Part shown: positions 43,371 to 54,974 of the stretch, one piece after another | Layout: each line of letters opens with the position of its first letter | Position numbering within the stretch: position 1 is the first letter of the stretch | Source of the DNA: Siphonodentalium dalli | Taxonomy: Eukaryota > Mollusca > Scaphopoda > Gadilida > Siphonodentaliidae | Direction: 5' to 3' | DNA length: 64,000 bases | Assembly (NCBI GenBank): GCA_032622095.1 | Contig: CP136062.1 | Location: 142,988,351-143,052,350, forward strand | Translations under genes and position numbers: made by a program | Notes under the pieces: model-generated | What the model was told of the DNA's origin: nothing | Seen by the model: only the letters and a program-made list of their open reading frames with translations | Databases searched by the model: none

Positions 43371-46300
43371 GTTAGTGGTTTAACCAGAAAATGTAGAAGG
43401 AGTCCTATTTATTGAGGGAAATGTTCAGATAATAAGTTATATAGTCGTTTGTTGAACTTATTATCTGAACAGTTCACTAACTCAAGAAGATGCATTGAAT
43501 CTCAGCCCTTATTCTATTTTCACAGCTGTACGGTATGTGACATCTCATTGTGGACAGACCTTATTCTTTATCTACAGTTGTATGTGACAGCCCACAGGGA
43601 TTTTTTTAGGTGTCCTCAGGGTCCGGTAAACGGCCCCATTCCCAATGGGAAAAAAGCACCTTTATTCACAATTTTCAACCACCAGTCCACCACACATTGA
43701 TTTGGTATTAATTATTTTATTAGTTGAGTTTTTTTTCAAAACTCGACTTATAGTTTGATGAGGGACGGTGGGCGGACGGGCGGGCGGCGTGTTTTGCTTA
43801 TAACTCAAAAAATTTTGGTGTGTGAGTACATATCCATGCACGTAAGCTGCAGACAAAAAATCGGGTTCGTCCGCACATTTATTACAGAGTTATGGCCCTT
43901 TGAATTTTCAGCTCGTTAGCGCGATAACTTCAACAAACGTTATCCGATTTGATTGAAATTTGGTATATAGGTGTCTCCCAAGAATATCTCGGATGAGTTC
44001 GAAAACCGGCCTGGTCCGATAAAATTTGATAGAGTTATGGCCCTTAATTAGTCATTTTTCACAAATTTTCAGCTCGTTAGCGCGATAACTTCAACAAACG
44101 TTATCCGATTTGATTGAAATTTGGTATATAGGTGTCTCCCAAGAATATCTCGGATGAGTTCGAAAACCGGCCTGGTCCGATAAAATTTGATAGAGTTATG
44201 GCCCTTAATTAGTCATTTTTCACGAATTTTCAGCTCGTTAGCGCGATAACTTCAACAAACGTTATCCGATTTGATTGAAATTTGGTATTTAGGTGTCTCC
44301 CAAGAATATCTCGGATGAGATAGAAAACCGGCCTGGTCCGATAAAATTTGATAGAGTTATGGCCCTTAGTCATTTTTCACGAATTTTCAGCTCGTTGGCG
44401 CAATAACTTCAACAAACGTTATTCGATTTGATTGAAATTTGGTATATAGGTGTCTCCCAAGAATATTTCGGTCGAGTTCGAAAACCGGCCAGGTCCGATA
44501 AAATTTGATAGAGTTATGGCCCTTAATTAGTAATTTTTCACGAATTTTGAGCTCATTAGCGCGATAACTTCAACAAACGTTATCCGATTTGATTGAAAAT
44601 TGGTATATAGGTGTCTCCCAAGAATATCTCGGACGAGTTCGAAAACCGGCCTGGTCCGATAAAATTTGATAGAGTTATGGCCCTTAATTAGTCATTTTTC
44701 ACGAATTTTCAGCTCGTTAGCGCGATAACTTCAACAAACGTTATCCGATTTGATTGAAATTTGGTATATATGTGTCTCCCAAGAATATCTCGGACGAGTT
44801 AGAAAACCGGCCCGGTCCGATAAAATTTGATAGAGTTATGGTCCTTAAGTAGTCATTTTGTACGAATTTTGAGCTCGTTAGCGCGATAACTTTAACAAAC
44901 GTCATCCGATTCAACTAAAATTTGGTATATAAGTGTCTTCCAATAATATCCTGGACGTGTTCGAAAACCAGCCTGGCCCAATAAAATTTGATAGAGTTAT
45001 GGCCCTTAATTAGTCATTTTTCGTGAATTTTTAGCTCGTTAGCGCGATAACTTCAACAAACGTCCTCCGATTTGTTTAAAATTTGGAATAGACATACTTG
45101 CCAAGAATATTTCGGACGAGTTCGAAAACCAGCCTGGCCCGATAAAATTTGATGGAGTTATGGCCCTTAATTAGTCATTTTCGATTTTACCTATTAATTA
45201 GTCTATCGATACTGATGCACACCAATTGGCGGTAGCCACTGAAAACGAGACACAGCATCTCTGATGCCACCTCTTGTTTTATATATTGAATTACAACTAG
45301 ATACCTATCCATTCTTGGGTGTTTCATTACCGTTTTTCCGTCGAAGTTTGGTGGATGGCTTGAACTCTTCCGTTGTTATCTGTGAATTTTCAACTTACCT
45401 GAGGCTGAGAAATGGACCTCAATGGGCTGGGATTTTACTCCATCTTTGAGTTACCTGTGTTTAAGTTGCGTTATACACCGATTATTACGGTATTAGTACT
45501 ATTTACTTGTGTGTAACAGTGATTAATTGAATTTTTCTAAAACATGGAAATTTCCCAATTTTGGTCTGTAAAGACACCTTTTTCCCAATTCGAACAGACC
45601 CGGACCCATTCCCAAAATAGGCAGAAAAATCCCTGGCCCATTATGGACAACAGGCCCCTGGGGAAAATACCAATATATACATGTATAAACTACAGTAATG
45701 CCCTAAGTAATCGACCATTTAACTACAGCAGAATTATGGGTAACTTTTCAGGATTTAGTCGGAAATATGGCTTGTTGCCATTCATCGGAAAGCTCTCAGG
45801 GAGAGCTTTCCGATGAATGGCAACAAGCCATATTTCTGACTAAATCCTGAAAAGTTACCCGTAATTCTGCTGTAGTTAAAGAGTCGATTACTTAGGGCAT
45901 TACTGTATACCAGTGACAAGGTTCAAAATATCAATTTTGGCTACAACCACACAAACTATCAAAACCCTAATGAAATCTATTATTTCAGTCAAAATATCCA
46001 AAAAATGTGTATTATTGGCAATGAAATTTCCTTTCATTTGACATATAACTCAGTGAAATTGAAGCAAAGTTAAGATATAGTATCAGGAACTACCGATATC
46101 TGCCGAAGAAATCGGGTTGTTGTCTTCCCTGTCTGCTCAGATGCCTTTGACCTAGTTATAAAATCAATATTTTTGAGTAATAATTTGTCGCAAACGATAT
46201 TAAAGGAATCAATTGAGTCAGACAAGTCATTAATACATATAAAAAATAAGAAAGGGCCTAAGATAGAGCCCTGGGGCACTCAGAAGGCAACAGTTTGAAA

Positions 46301-49300
46301 ATAATTATTAGACACTAACACACGCTTTTTTGGCGATAATATTCTAACCATGCAAGGAGCCAATTACTCCATATTGTTCCAGTTTAAAAACTAATCCTCT
46401 GTGCCCGACTCTCTTAAAAGCTTTAGATATATCACAGAATATTGCACAAGTAGTCAGTTTGCTATCAAGAGCCTGGCTCAGAGAATGGTATATCTCCAGA
46501 AGCTGGTATGTGGTAGAATGGCCAGGGATAAATCCAGATTGTGACATCTGCATGATCATTCTTCTTATGAACTAGGATCACATTAGCTCGTTTCCAGAAC
46601 TTTGGGAACCTATTTATATCAAGTGACTTTTTAAAAATAATTGAAAGAGGCAATGCTATATCTTCAGGTGTACCTTATATCATTTTAACCAAGATGCTAT
46701 CATGACCATGTGCCTTATTCGGTTTCATACTTTCAATTGCACTCATAATTTCTTCAGTGGTAATATTTATATTAGAAATTATTGTTCCACACTAGTTGGT
46801 GAATTCAGGAAGCAATGCTTAGCATACATTCTTGATCATCCAAGATCAAATTTGAGATAAAAGAATCATTGAGGAGAGTAGTCTTTTCTACAGCTCTGAA
46901 ATTTACCTCCCATCTTTATCCTTCAGTGGTGGAATTTTGTTTCTGGCTGATTTTCCTAACATGTCTTTGATAATATTCCAAAAGCAAAAGAATTTTGAAC
47001 AGCTGTTTAATTTCATTGAATCTTGAAGATGTTCATTAAATTTTGACTTTGGGTTATTGCCATGTTTTGGTGTCTGTCGTGCATCCATGTTGCCGTGCAT
47101 ACGTCCATCAATAATTTCCTTTGGCTCACCCTACAGGCCGCATCCCTCATCCGATATTCACCAAACTTCATATGGATCTTCGGGGTGACCTCTAGAATCT
47201 AAATGGGAGCCATAAAATTTTTCCTAAAGAATACTCTTTAATATACATGTATATAGATAAATATCTAAATTTATTGACCTATCTTATCATTCCTTCCAAA
47301 TTACGTAGATATAATATGGAGGTTGAAATGAGTGGAAACGGGACCACGATACACAGAGACAACTCGACCCGGGGACATAATACTTCTGGGTCAGGTTGTC
47401 ACATGATACATGTACATAGAATAGGTAGGAAAAGGACAATATTATGCTTTTATATAGAATTCATGTGGCATCCGCATGATCGGCTATATTGTCATTGGCA
47501 CCTTTAATTGTATAACTGTATTTAATCTATTATTATAATTTATATAGGGAGAAAGATATAATTGTTTTCTTGAGTTTTAAAATGCCTTGCCTTCTGATTG
47601 TCCTTTATTTTCCACAGTGCAGCGATCTATATACAAAGACTTGGTTCTTCTTCTCCAGAAAAATGACTATATGACAGATGGGGACCTACGAAGGAAGGTT
47701 TGTGTTCTGTATGGTTCATCACAGCACTCTCCTACCAAATAATAGAGATGTCACTCAGGCCTTACAATCCATCCATTTTTGCGAGAATCAAAGCTGATTC
47801 ACAAGTTTGAGGGTACGAGAATCAAAATCAAATACTGATTATGCCACAAGTTGGTTGGGAGGGGGGATATGTTGTATTACTCGATCCATGTTAGAGATGG
47901 TTTGAAGGGGATCCCCCAGGAAAGTTTTGAAAATTCAATACACTGAGTCAATTTCTCAACAGTAATATCTTTAAAAAGTTTACCCTCTCCCTGTATCTTC
48001 AGTGATATGAGTTGATGTGAATGTGACAGGAATGCAGAATTGCTATATTTATTGTACATGTACAGCTTTCACTTTTGAAAAATTTACTGTTAACCAATTG
48101 AAAAAAAAACACCCTTGCCTAACACTCTAGCTATGATATGTTGTCTTTAATTAACAAAGCAGAGATGCACGTATGTGAGAACTAAAGTTGAATAGTGAGA
48201 ATCAAAGTTGATTCTCATGTTTCCCTTTGCGAGAATCATTTGCGAGAATCAATCTTGTATGATTTTTAAGCCTTGGTCACTTTTTAAAGCACATAATGTT
48301 TGAACAATTTTATCAACATTATCATGGCAGGCCTGAGAATATGGTGCCAGGCTTTTGCAGAATGATGTCCCCAGAGGCGGTACCCCACACAGCGGGCTGG
48401 CATCACTAAATTAACCCTGTGGGGACCTCATTCTGCTTAGGACTCATCTTCTCTGGGAAGTATCTTTCTTATAAAATTAACAATTTTTTTGGTTTCTTTA
48501 TAACCTTCTTCAGATTCTTTTTCTTGATTTAGTTTAGTTGCTCTATATTCCCAAATTGGCAGACGACACTTTGCATAATCGAGGTGCCCATTGGGTGCAC
48601 ATCACAATATTCACCATCTGGGAACATAAATCTGAGTCTAGGTCTCCCATAACAGATGGGGCCATGCATAATGAGGTCCGCAGAGAATGACTTTGGTGAT
48701 GCTGGCCCACTGTGTGGGATACCGTCACTAAATTCAACCTCTGGGGACCTCATTCTGCTAATGTCTGGCACCATATTCTCAGACAGGATCATGGAGTATA
48801 AATCCCAAATAAAGACAACTTAGGCCAAACAAATTTAATGATCTGCTTCTCGGACAGCTGCTTCCTCATCTCTCGGTTTCACAACGAGATGTCCACAATC
48901 TCTGTCCATAAATTTAGCGAGACACATTTCAACTTGTATGTGATATTTTCTGATAATATTACAGTTAATTGTTTTGGTTTGTTAAAACACTATGTGCTTA
49001 GGTTGGTTAACAGACTTTTGCATTGACATTGTATTAATCCTCTCTGTATTACATGGATTCTTCCACTAAGTTACAAAAGAATACATTGGAATGGTATATT
49101 ATTCATCTGGAGGGGTTTTCAGGAAAATAAGCAGCTGACAGATAATAAGTATAGACAGAGTCCCATTTATTGGGGGCAAATGTTCAGATAATAAGTTCCA
49201 CTATTGTCGTTTGTTGAACTTATTATCTGAATATTTCTTAAGGGAATACTCGTCGAGTATTTATTATAGAAAGGTTTAAATCATGAAAAGTTTATTTAGA

Positions 49301-52300
49301 TAATTTGTGAGTAAATACAAAAAAATGCCTGCTGGGAAATTTTGGTAGAAAGAGTGGGAATAAAAACTTGCCTGCTGGGTAATTTTGCAGTTAAAAAGTA
49401 AATATAAAAACATGCCTGCCCAATTAAAAAAAAAATGTTTGAGAAACAGTGAATAAGCTCTGTGTGACCTCAGACCTGGTATGTATTTGTTGAGGGATTT
49501 CTGCACTGACAAAATGCTAATTAAAATGTTCAAAATTGTGAGAAGAAAGGACACTTTTACAATAACAGAAATGACGGTCTTACACCCTCCACGACTTCGT
49601 AACAAAGAACCGTTAAAATTTCAGTTACCTCTCTACATACAGAAATGTGTCATAGGTCAAGGTTTGCCGATTTGTTCACAAACTGTTTTCATGTACAAAT
49701 CCCAGAATGTCCAATTAAAGAGGTACTGTATGCTAAATCCGGCCATTTGTGGGACCATCTCCGTTTATACTCAACATAATATGCAACAAATGAATGAATT
49801 TGAGCCATGGATAAGTGCAAAATACACTCATGTGCTCTATGAAAGATGCAAATAACATGGTAATTATGACAATGAGTTTATGACTCTAAACTCATTTTCA
49901 TTATAATTACCATTTGTTGTTTCCATCGTTCATAGGGCACATGAGTGTATTTTGCACTAATCCATCGCTCAAATTCATTCATTTGTTACATATATTCTGT
50001 TGAGTATAAAAGGAGATGGTCCCATAAATGGCTGGATTTAGTGTACAGTCCCCCTTTAAATAGGATATATTTACCTCCACTATAATTTTATTCACCAATT
50101 TAGCAAATAATTGAAAAGAAATTAGTGAGATATCTTTTTTCCCGTGCATCAAATCTGGGATGTTCAATATGGTTACTCAGTACAGTGACTGACAACTTCT
50201 TGTTAATCAGCAAACAGTCGAATCAATTCATGGTCGAAACCGAGTCTTCACCTTCTTTATGAAATCATACCATGAATCTCTTCTCTGGGAATGCCAGTAG
50301 AGATCATATTCCACCACATCAAAACCTATGAACTTTTTGGACTTCTAACAGGGAACTTTATAAAAGAAAAAAGAAAACACAGGAAATATATTTCTTAGAA
50401 CTTTTTGAAAGTTCATTTTACTTTTGTAAGTTTATTTGCGCACTTGCATTTCTGCATAGATTTCTTTATTATTTCAGACAGAGCCATCTTTTATGAATGA
50501 CAAACTTATGAGCAAAAGTGCAGTCACGAATGGCATCAATTTCCGAGAGACCAGAGAATACAAGACTGATCATCATCTTGTTCGTTACTATTTTCTAACA
50601 CGATGCTACAATCCCTATGTCGAGAATGTGCTTACGTCCCTGGAGAAAGAACCAAGACCAGATGTCATGATAATCAGTACAATTCTCTGGGATATTACAA
50701 AGTGAGGATCATTTAGTATAAGGGGAAACTAACCGTATCAACTTTGGGATCAGTGGATACCAGGGACATGGCTTGATGGATTTCATTTGAAGGGTGATTT
50801 CAGTGAATTACATGTATGTGTTACATGTATTATTGATAAACAAATATGCCCTTGAACCTTCAACCTGCAATATTAAGTATTATTTTCCACAAAATTTCAA
50901 ATCAAATTTATCATATGACATCTTTTTGTGCAGCGTTTGTATAGAAAAACACTTGCCCAGGTTACAATATTACATTTTGATATAACAAAATTAGCAGGGT
51001 TACTTGGGCAATACTCAACTGAATTTCTTGATATTTGGTATGTTGTTCAAATTTGAGAAGACTCAGACCAAGTTCGAATGTGGTTGCGGTCCGATGATTT
51101 TTGACAGAGTTATGTCCCTTTTTCGACTTAGAAATCACTGTTTTTGTGTTGTCCACATTGTAACTTGAGCAATATTCAACATAATTTCCTGATATTTGGT
51201 GTGTTATTCAAACTTTAGAAGATGCAGGCCCAGTTCAAATGTGATCTTGGTCCAATGATTTTTGATGCAGTTATGCCCCTTTATCGACTTATAAATCGCT
51301 GTTTTTGTGTTGTCCGCATGGTAACTTGAGCAATATTCAAATATTCCTTCTGTTGATGGTGATTTGAACAAATATGAATATTTCTGCAACGAACGCCGCC
51401 TGTGCCTTTAATGATCATAAATCCTATTAAAACTCAAGTGGTAAGCAAATATTTGAAAATCATGTAAAATTCAGCAATTTTCACCAAAAAACACATTTAA
51501 TGAAAATAAATTGCATTAAATCTTTCCAACACTACAAACATGACAATATATATGAATCTACTTTTGAATATCAAACAAAATATGTGATCAAAGTTTTGCT
51601 AGTGTTGATTTAAAAAACAATATTCACGTTTTACTGATTTCATGTCATGTCATAATTTGCATGGAATTGCCCATAATTAGCAGAGATTCCAAAGTTGGTT
51701 TGTGTTTCCGACAGTGCTCAAAATTCAAGGGTGTGTGTTTTTGTTTGTCTGTTTGGGAAAGGCTCTCATGAAGTGCAGACGAAGATGTTGTGTTTCAATT
51801 TCAATTCCCATTGCGTGGTATTGAAGTAGTTATTACTCTGCGGTGCTGAAGTACATTACTGTGGTTCAATCGCAGTCATGAAATAGGCTGCCATAGATCA
51901 ACCACGGTTCTCAAATCCGTTTCCACCAAGTGTGCAATCCAACCACGAACACGGATCCTGACTGTTTATTTGCGCTGGATTGAATAACAATTTTAAAGGG
52001 ACGGGCGACCTTCGTTATGGTAATTTCCTGAAGAATATACTAATAGGATAGCATAATGATGATATGAATGCGATATTATTCACAAAACTCGCTTTGTGTC
52101 AGAGAAAATGCAGGTCTAGTTTAGTTTCTCGCAAAAAGCACAGTGAATTGTTTATAAGCATAGTCACGATATTGCATCATTTCCTTATTTAGATTCGCGC
52201 GAGTTATACATTGGTTGTAAAACTCCTAATTTTGTGTTAGTAAATTCGTTATTTGGTATGTACATGTATTACCCTAAAAATATTCATCTCTTTGCAAGAA

Positions 52301-54155
52301 CAATTATATTATGTACACGTTTTCTGTCTTATCATTTCCCAATCGTGAAGTAATGTGGATTAGCTGGATTTTGAACTGACAGCAGGTATAATGGGTCGAT
52401 TAAAATAAAAATTTGGTGTGATTTGAATGCGATTGTTGATAGCACCAATAATTTTATCTTCGCCTTCCACAGCGCAACTGAACATTTTCATTGGACGATC
52501 TGGTAGTTCCGAGTGTTTATCTATAAACAAATGGCTCTGTAATGTTTTGAAGTTTGTTTACATAACAAAGTGTACAAACGTGACAATAATGTACGCAATA
52601 TTTATGATTGATATAAGAACAATTGTCTATTGTATAATATTCTTCTGTTTATGGCAGTTTTAGCAGATATGACTAATTTAAAGGCCAACTTAATTTTCGA
52701 ATCACCAGTTCACATTATATACAATATATTCCATATTAATATATACCATTTGAAAGAGGAAGCTCCAAAACATTGTATTATCAACTTATCTGGTTGAATA
52801 AACTGGGAACTTGTTGTTTTTGTCAAGGTACCATGGTCTGTTGGTGCTTAATTTTGACCCAGACTGTATTGTAAGGGGAATAACTCTATCTCTTATTTTG
52901 AATTCTTATGCATTGTGGGTTGACAAGGGGGGAGTCTTGGAATTAATCTAAGAATCTCTATCGCTTAGTGGACACTACAGCTACAGCTGTTCCATATTCT
53001 GGTGGAATATATATATTTTTGGTTCCTCTTCCAAAAGGTATATAATATGGAATATGTTGTGTATAATGTTATCTGGGCATTAGAAAATTAAGTGGTCCTT
53101 TAACTGCTATACCCACCGTGAAGGCCACCCGTATCTTTAATATACTTTAAATGCTATTTTCCAGGTATGGTGATGAATTTGTTCCAGATTTTAAGAAGCA
53201 TTTGGAAATTCTCTTCAAAAATCTGAAGGAAAGATTCTCTAAGGATTGCCTTATTATATGGAATACACCAGGGCCTGTGTCTAAAAACGCTAAAGGTGGA
53301 ATATTCGACACTGAGACAGATCACCTTAAATCAACTCTCGGTCTCGAAATTCTCGAGGCCAATTATTTCTCAAGACAGCTAGCTGTGAAATACAACATCG
53401 ATGTTTTGGATATGCATTACTTCCTACGGCAGCATTTACATCGACGCGCTGAGGATGGCATTCACTGGGATATGACTGCCCATAGACGAATTACTAACCT
53501 TTTTCTGACCTATGTATGTGAATGTTGGGGAACTCCTCTTCCAGGGCGTGCTAAGAAATTAAAGGAATCTGCTAATCATTTGAAAGGATCGCCAAAAAAA
53601 TTAACGAACAAACCTGATGATGATAATACATCTGCGGGTGAATCATCACAAGCGGAAAAATTTCCAGAGCGTAGAAAGGTCAAGGCTGTTAAAAAAGGGA
53701 AGAATAAGGGGAAAGGAAAGCGCGGGGGATATATGGGAAGAGAACAGGATATGTTCCCGCCTCAAGAACAGTATAACCAAGGCGTTGATTTTGGTGGACC
53801 TGGTTTCAGTGGCCATGATGCTTACCCACAGCAGGGTGTATCTGGTGATGGTTTCCGTGGTGAATGCTTGTCAAGTGGTATGCCAAACGGTGTCGGTTTC
53901 TTAGATTTTGAAACAGGCACATATCAGAATGTAAACGGGAATATTAACCAAGGGCAGGGATGTATGCCGAGAGGTCCACAGCAGGGTAGCTTTGGGGGCA
54001 ACTGGAGTGGTCATGGACAAGGGGGATACATGAGCAATGATATGGGATATGGTCAGAATTTCAATCAGGGATTTGATGGGCCTGGTGGTTTCCCTCCTCA
54101 GAGAAGAATGCATCCATTTGCTCGACATGCAAGGAACTGGTCAGGACCTTACTGA
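43295..54155 (+). CDS. PCED1: PC-esterase domain-containing protein 1 (PCED1/FAM113-like), four coding exons
   Basis: Join 43295-43370, 47618-47697, 50478-50701 and 53165-54155 gives 1368 coding bases, 456 residues plus stop. All introns are GT-AG and the phases fit. The protein matches the PCED1A/B family, an SGNH/GDSL-type esterase fold of unproven substrate. It has an N-terminal helix and NKFVVVLGGS (nucleophile block, Ser25), QRSIYKDLVLLLQ, HHLVRYYFLTR, then ILWD, and DGIHWD with the Asp224/His227 pair. Residues from about 250 are unlike the catalytic part: a basic patch (295-314) then a Gly/Gln/Asn-rich tail to 456. The usual GDS appears as GGS. Its cellular role is unknown. Confidence 0.93.
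43422..43471. repeat. 50-bp palindrome in intron 1
   Basis: TGTTCAGATAATAAGTT and its inverse flank TATATAGTCGTTTG. A relative with the same preceding CCTATTTATTG...GG sequence lies at 49191-49230 in intron 2. Confidence 0.8.
43731..45200 (+). repeat. 161-bp tandem repeat in PCED1 intron 1
   Basis: Eight units with period about 161 bp start near 43905. Each contains AGCTCGTTAGCGCGATAACT, TTTGATTGAAATTTGGTATA and GATAGAGTTATGGCCCTTAA. Units in the middle are most alike; the last two are more diverged. The leader (43731-43800) has a GAGTTTTTTTTCAAAACTC hairpin and a GGGCGGACGGGCGGGCGG run, the same leader-microsatellite-core plan as other repeats here. Confidence 0.9.
45201..45690. other. intron 1 sequence without further features
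   Basis: No coding exon or recognisable repeat is supported here. Confidence 0.45.
45691..45907. repeat. 217-bp near-perfect palindrome in PCED1 intron 1
   Basis: TACAGTAATGCCCTAAGTAA at the left is mirrored at the right end. The arms pair almost without mismatch to a centre at GCTCTCAGGGAGAGC (about 45799). Its outer motif is shared with the foldback at 25221-25366. Transcribed, it would form a roughly 100-bp hairpin in the pre-mRNA. Confidence 0.9.
46070..47120 (-). pseudogene. decayed LINE reverse transcriptase antisense in PCED1 intron 1
   Basis: Minus-strand fragments in order: FWNIIKDMLGK and KIPPLKDKDGR (linker before RT), FPKFWKRANVILVHKKND (fingers), QSGFIPGHSTTYQLLE and FCDISKAFKRVGHRGL (motif A, Asp kept), then MPQGSILGPFLFFICINDLS (motif B). 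They fall in different frames with stops between, so it is inactive. The motifs resemble jockey/CR1-type LINEs. It differs from the LINE at 16620-24020. Confidence 0.85.
47121..47617. other. end of PCED1 intron 1
   Basis: A stretch with ATTCACCAAACTTCATATGG near 47150 resembles the degenerate unit type seen at 35230-37780. The intron ends TTTATTTTCCACAG. No gene. Confidence 0.5.
47618..47697 (+). CDS. PCED1: PCED1 coding exon 2
   Basis: Acceptor TTTTCCACAG, donor GTTTGT; 80 bases, residues 26-52. Encodes VQRSIYKDLVLLLQKNDYM, one of the most conserved stretches of the family. Confidence 0.93.
47698..48329. other. PCED1 intron 2, first part
   Basis: No exon or long repeat supported; GCGAGAATCAA is repeated near 47790, 48195 and 48240. 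Confidence 0.5.
48330..48787. mobile_element. double-hairpin GAGGTCCCC MITE in intron 2
   Basis: The outer inverted ends CCTGAGAATATGGTGCCAG (48332) and TGGCACCATATTCTCAGACA (48766) enclose two separate hairpins (48355-48438 and 48670-48762). Each has GAGGTCC(C/G)CAGAG...CTGGGGACCTC-like arms. Between them lies a 230-bp core ending near GAGTCTAGGTCTCCCAT. Each terminal repeat is thus itself a palindrome. Related copies lie at 55636 and 61090. Confidence 0.8.
48788..49718. other. PCED1 intron 2, middle part
   Basis: Contains the small palindrome at 49191-49230 (TTCAGATAATAAGTT arms), related to the one in intron 1. The 124-codon frame at 49481-49855 runs into the next MITE and is not supported as an exon. 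Confidence 0.5.
49719..50055. mobile_element. TTAA-flanked MITE with long inverted arms, 337 bp, intron 2
   Basis: TTAA at 49715-49718 and 50056-50059. Ends AGAGGTACTGTATGCTAAAT and, inverted, AGGGGGACTGTACACTAAAT. Pairing continues through GGGACCATCTCC, CACTCATGTGC and TAATTATGACAATGAGTTTA to the centre near 49883, so nearly the whole element is a palindrome. Confidence 0.85.
50478..50701 (+). CDS. PCED1: PCED1 coding exon 3
   Basis: Acceptor TTATTATTTCAG, donor GTGAGG (g at 50702). Encodes residues 53-126 and two bases of codon 127. Contains INFRETREYKTDHHLVRYYF and PDVMIISTILWD, the second conserved block of the family. Confidence 0.92.
51005..51412 (+). repeat. tandem repeat of about 160 bp in PCED1 intron 3, with a MITE end
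   Basis: Two to three units each hold CTGATATTTGGTATGTTGTT-like and GATTTTTGACAGAGTTATG-like stretches, distant relatives of the 161-bp intron 1 repeat. At 51366-51412 an isolated terminus (GAATATTTCTGCAACGAACG then GTGCCTTTAA) belongs to the TTAA MITE family, inverted. Confidence 0.7.
51413..51996. other. PCED1 intron 3, middle part
   Basis: AT-rich; no exon or repeat recognised. Confidence 0.45.
51997..53136. mobile_element. TTAA-flanked MITE at the end of intron 3 (outer element)
   Basis: TTAA at 51993-51996 and 53137-53140. Ends AGGGACGGGCGACCTTCGTT and, inverted, AGATACGGGTGGCCTTCACG. It belongs to the family of 30162-30655 and 42367-42855. It contains a second TTAA MITE (52682-53099). 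The right end is 28 bp from the exon 4 start, so the intron's last branch-point region overlaps or abuts the element. Confidence 0.8.
52682..53099. mobile_element. nested TTAA-flanked MITE, 418 bp
   Basis: TTAA at 52678-52681 and 53100-53103. Ends AGGCCAACTTAATTTTCGAA and, inverted, AGGACCACTTAATTTTCTAA. The arms continue for about 85 bp (through ATATTCCATATTA). The related element at 42367 has an uninterrupted TTTTAACAGCATACC at the corresponding site, so the nested order is clear. Confidence 0.85.
53165..54155 (+). CDS. PCED1: PCED1 coding exon 4 (last)
   Basis: The acceptor is CTATTTTCCAG before g at 53165, which completes Lys127. It encodes YGDEFVPDFKKHLEILF, the block II-III region, DGIHWD (catalytic Asp/His) and WG, then a Lys/Glu-rich linker and the Gly/Gln/Asn-rich tail ending MHPFARHARNWSGPY. 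Stop TGA at 54153-54155. The low-complexity tail is encoded in this same exon. Confidence 0.93.
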
Positions 54156-54834
54156 ATTTCAACGAATGTATGGTGTCTGAAAATTAAGCTAAGTTCTTTC
54201 CATTTAAATAGTGAAGACCAAGTTCTTGAAATGCCTTTGGCTGGTGTAAATTTGTGCAGTTCCAACCCCCCCCCCCCCCCCACCACAGAGACCATTGACA
54301 TTGGACTCAATGAATTTTGCCACAAGTCACTACCTATAGATTCCATGGAAGGGTTTATATGCCATGCCAGAGATTGGTCAAAATTTGTATTATACCTTGT
54401 TCGAAATCTCTTTCAAAATGTGTACCATAGAGTCAAGTTACTGTAGCACAGGTCTAAAATTATGGTGGCAGACATTTGCAGAATGAGGTTGCAGCCGATT
54501 ATGTTCAGTCAATTTTATAGAGTTATATTTACAACAACAACAAAATCTATAAAAAACAAAGAATTTTGTCAGATACAAAACCAATTTTCTAACATGGGAG
54601 ATTTAGCCATAAGGTATCTATTTTGAATAATATTTCCAATGATGTGTAATACATTTTGGACCATTCCAGATATTGTAATTTGGTTTGCCCTTTTAGTGAA
54701 AGTGATATTTTTGGGATTAGTTTTCAAACTCAACACAGAATAGTCCAGTACTGGCTTCTGAAAAATATGAATCCTCCATTGAGCTAACCCTTTCATTTCA
54801 GGAGCTGTTCTGGTGCAGCATTGCAGATCCTGTG
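54156..54834. other. PCED1 3' UTR and downstream DNA
   Basis: A run of 16 C at about 54266-54281 follows the stop. I saw no clear AATAAA close to the stop. A partial GAGGT MITE end (CAGACATTTGCAGAATGAGG) lies near 54468-54490. Confidence 0.5.
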
Positions 54835-54974
54835 CCAGTGCATTCTCTTATATATGCGAGTCTCCCATAGGGAGCCTCACATATATATATAAGAGAATGC
54901 ACTGGCTTACAAGGTCAAGGTAAATATTGTAGGCCAATGCATTCTCTTATATATGCGAGGCGCCCTATGGGCAA
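54835..54974. repeat. two-hairpin unit (A complete, B partial)
   Basis: Hairpin A, 54835-54905: CCAGTGCATTCTCTTATATA and its inverse around GTCTCCCATAGGGAGCC. After a 28-bp spacer (CAAGGTCAAGGTAAATATTG), hairpin B begins CCAATGCATTCTCTTATATA but is cut after its loop. The same unit occurs inverted at 56225-56385. Confidence 0.85.

Noticed and set aside
43905-45190. Regular direct repeats that could suggest a CRISPR array
   Set aside because: The 161-bp units have no constant repeat plus variable spacer pattern, and the context is a eukaryotic intron.
49481-49855. 124-codon frame inside PCED1 intron 2
   Set aside because: Its second half runs into a palindromic MITE, and the PCED1 exons on either side join in phase without it.
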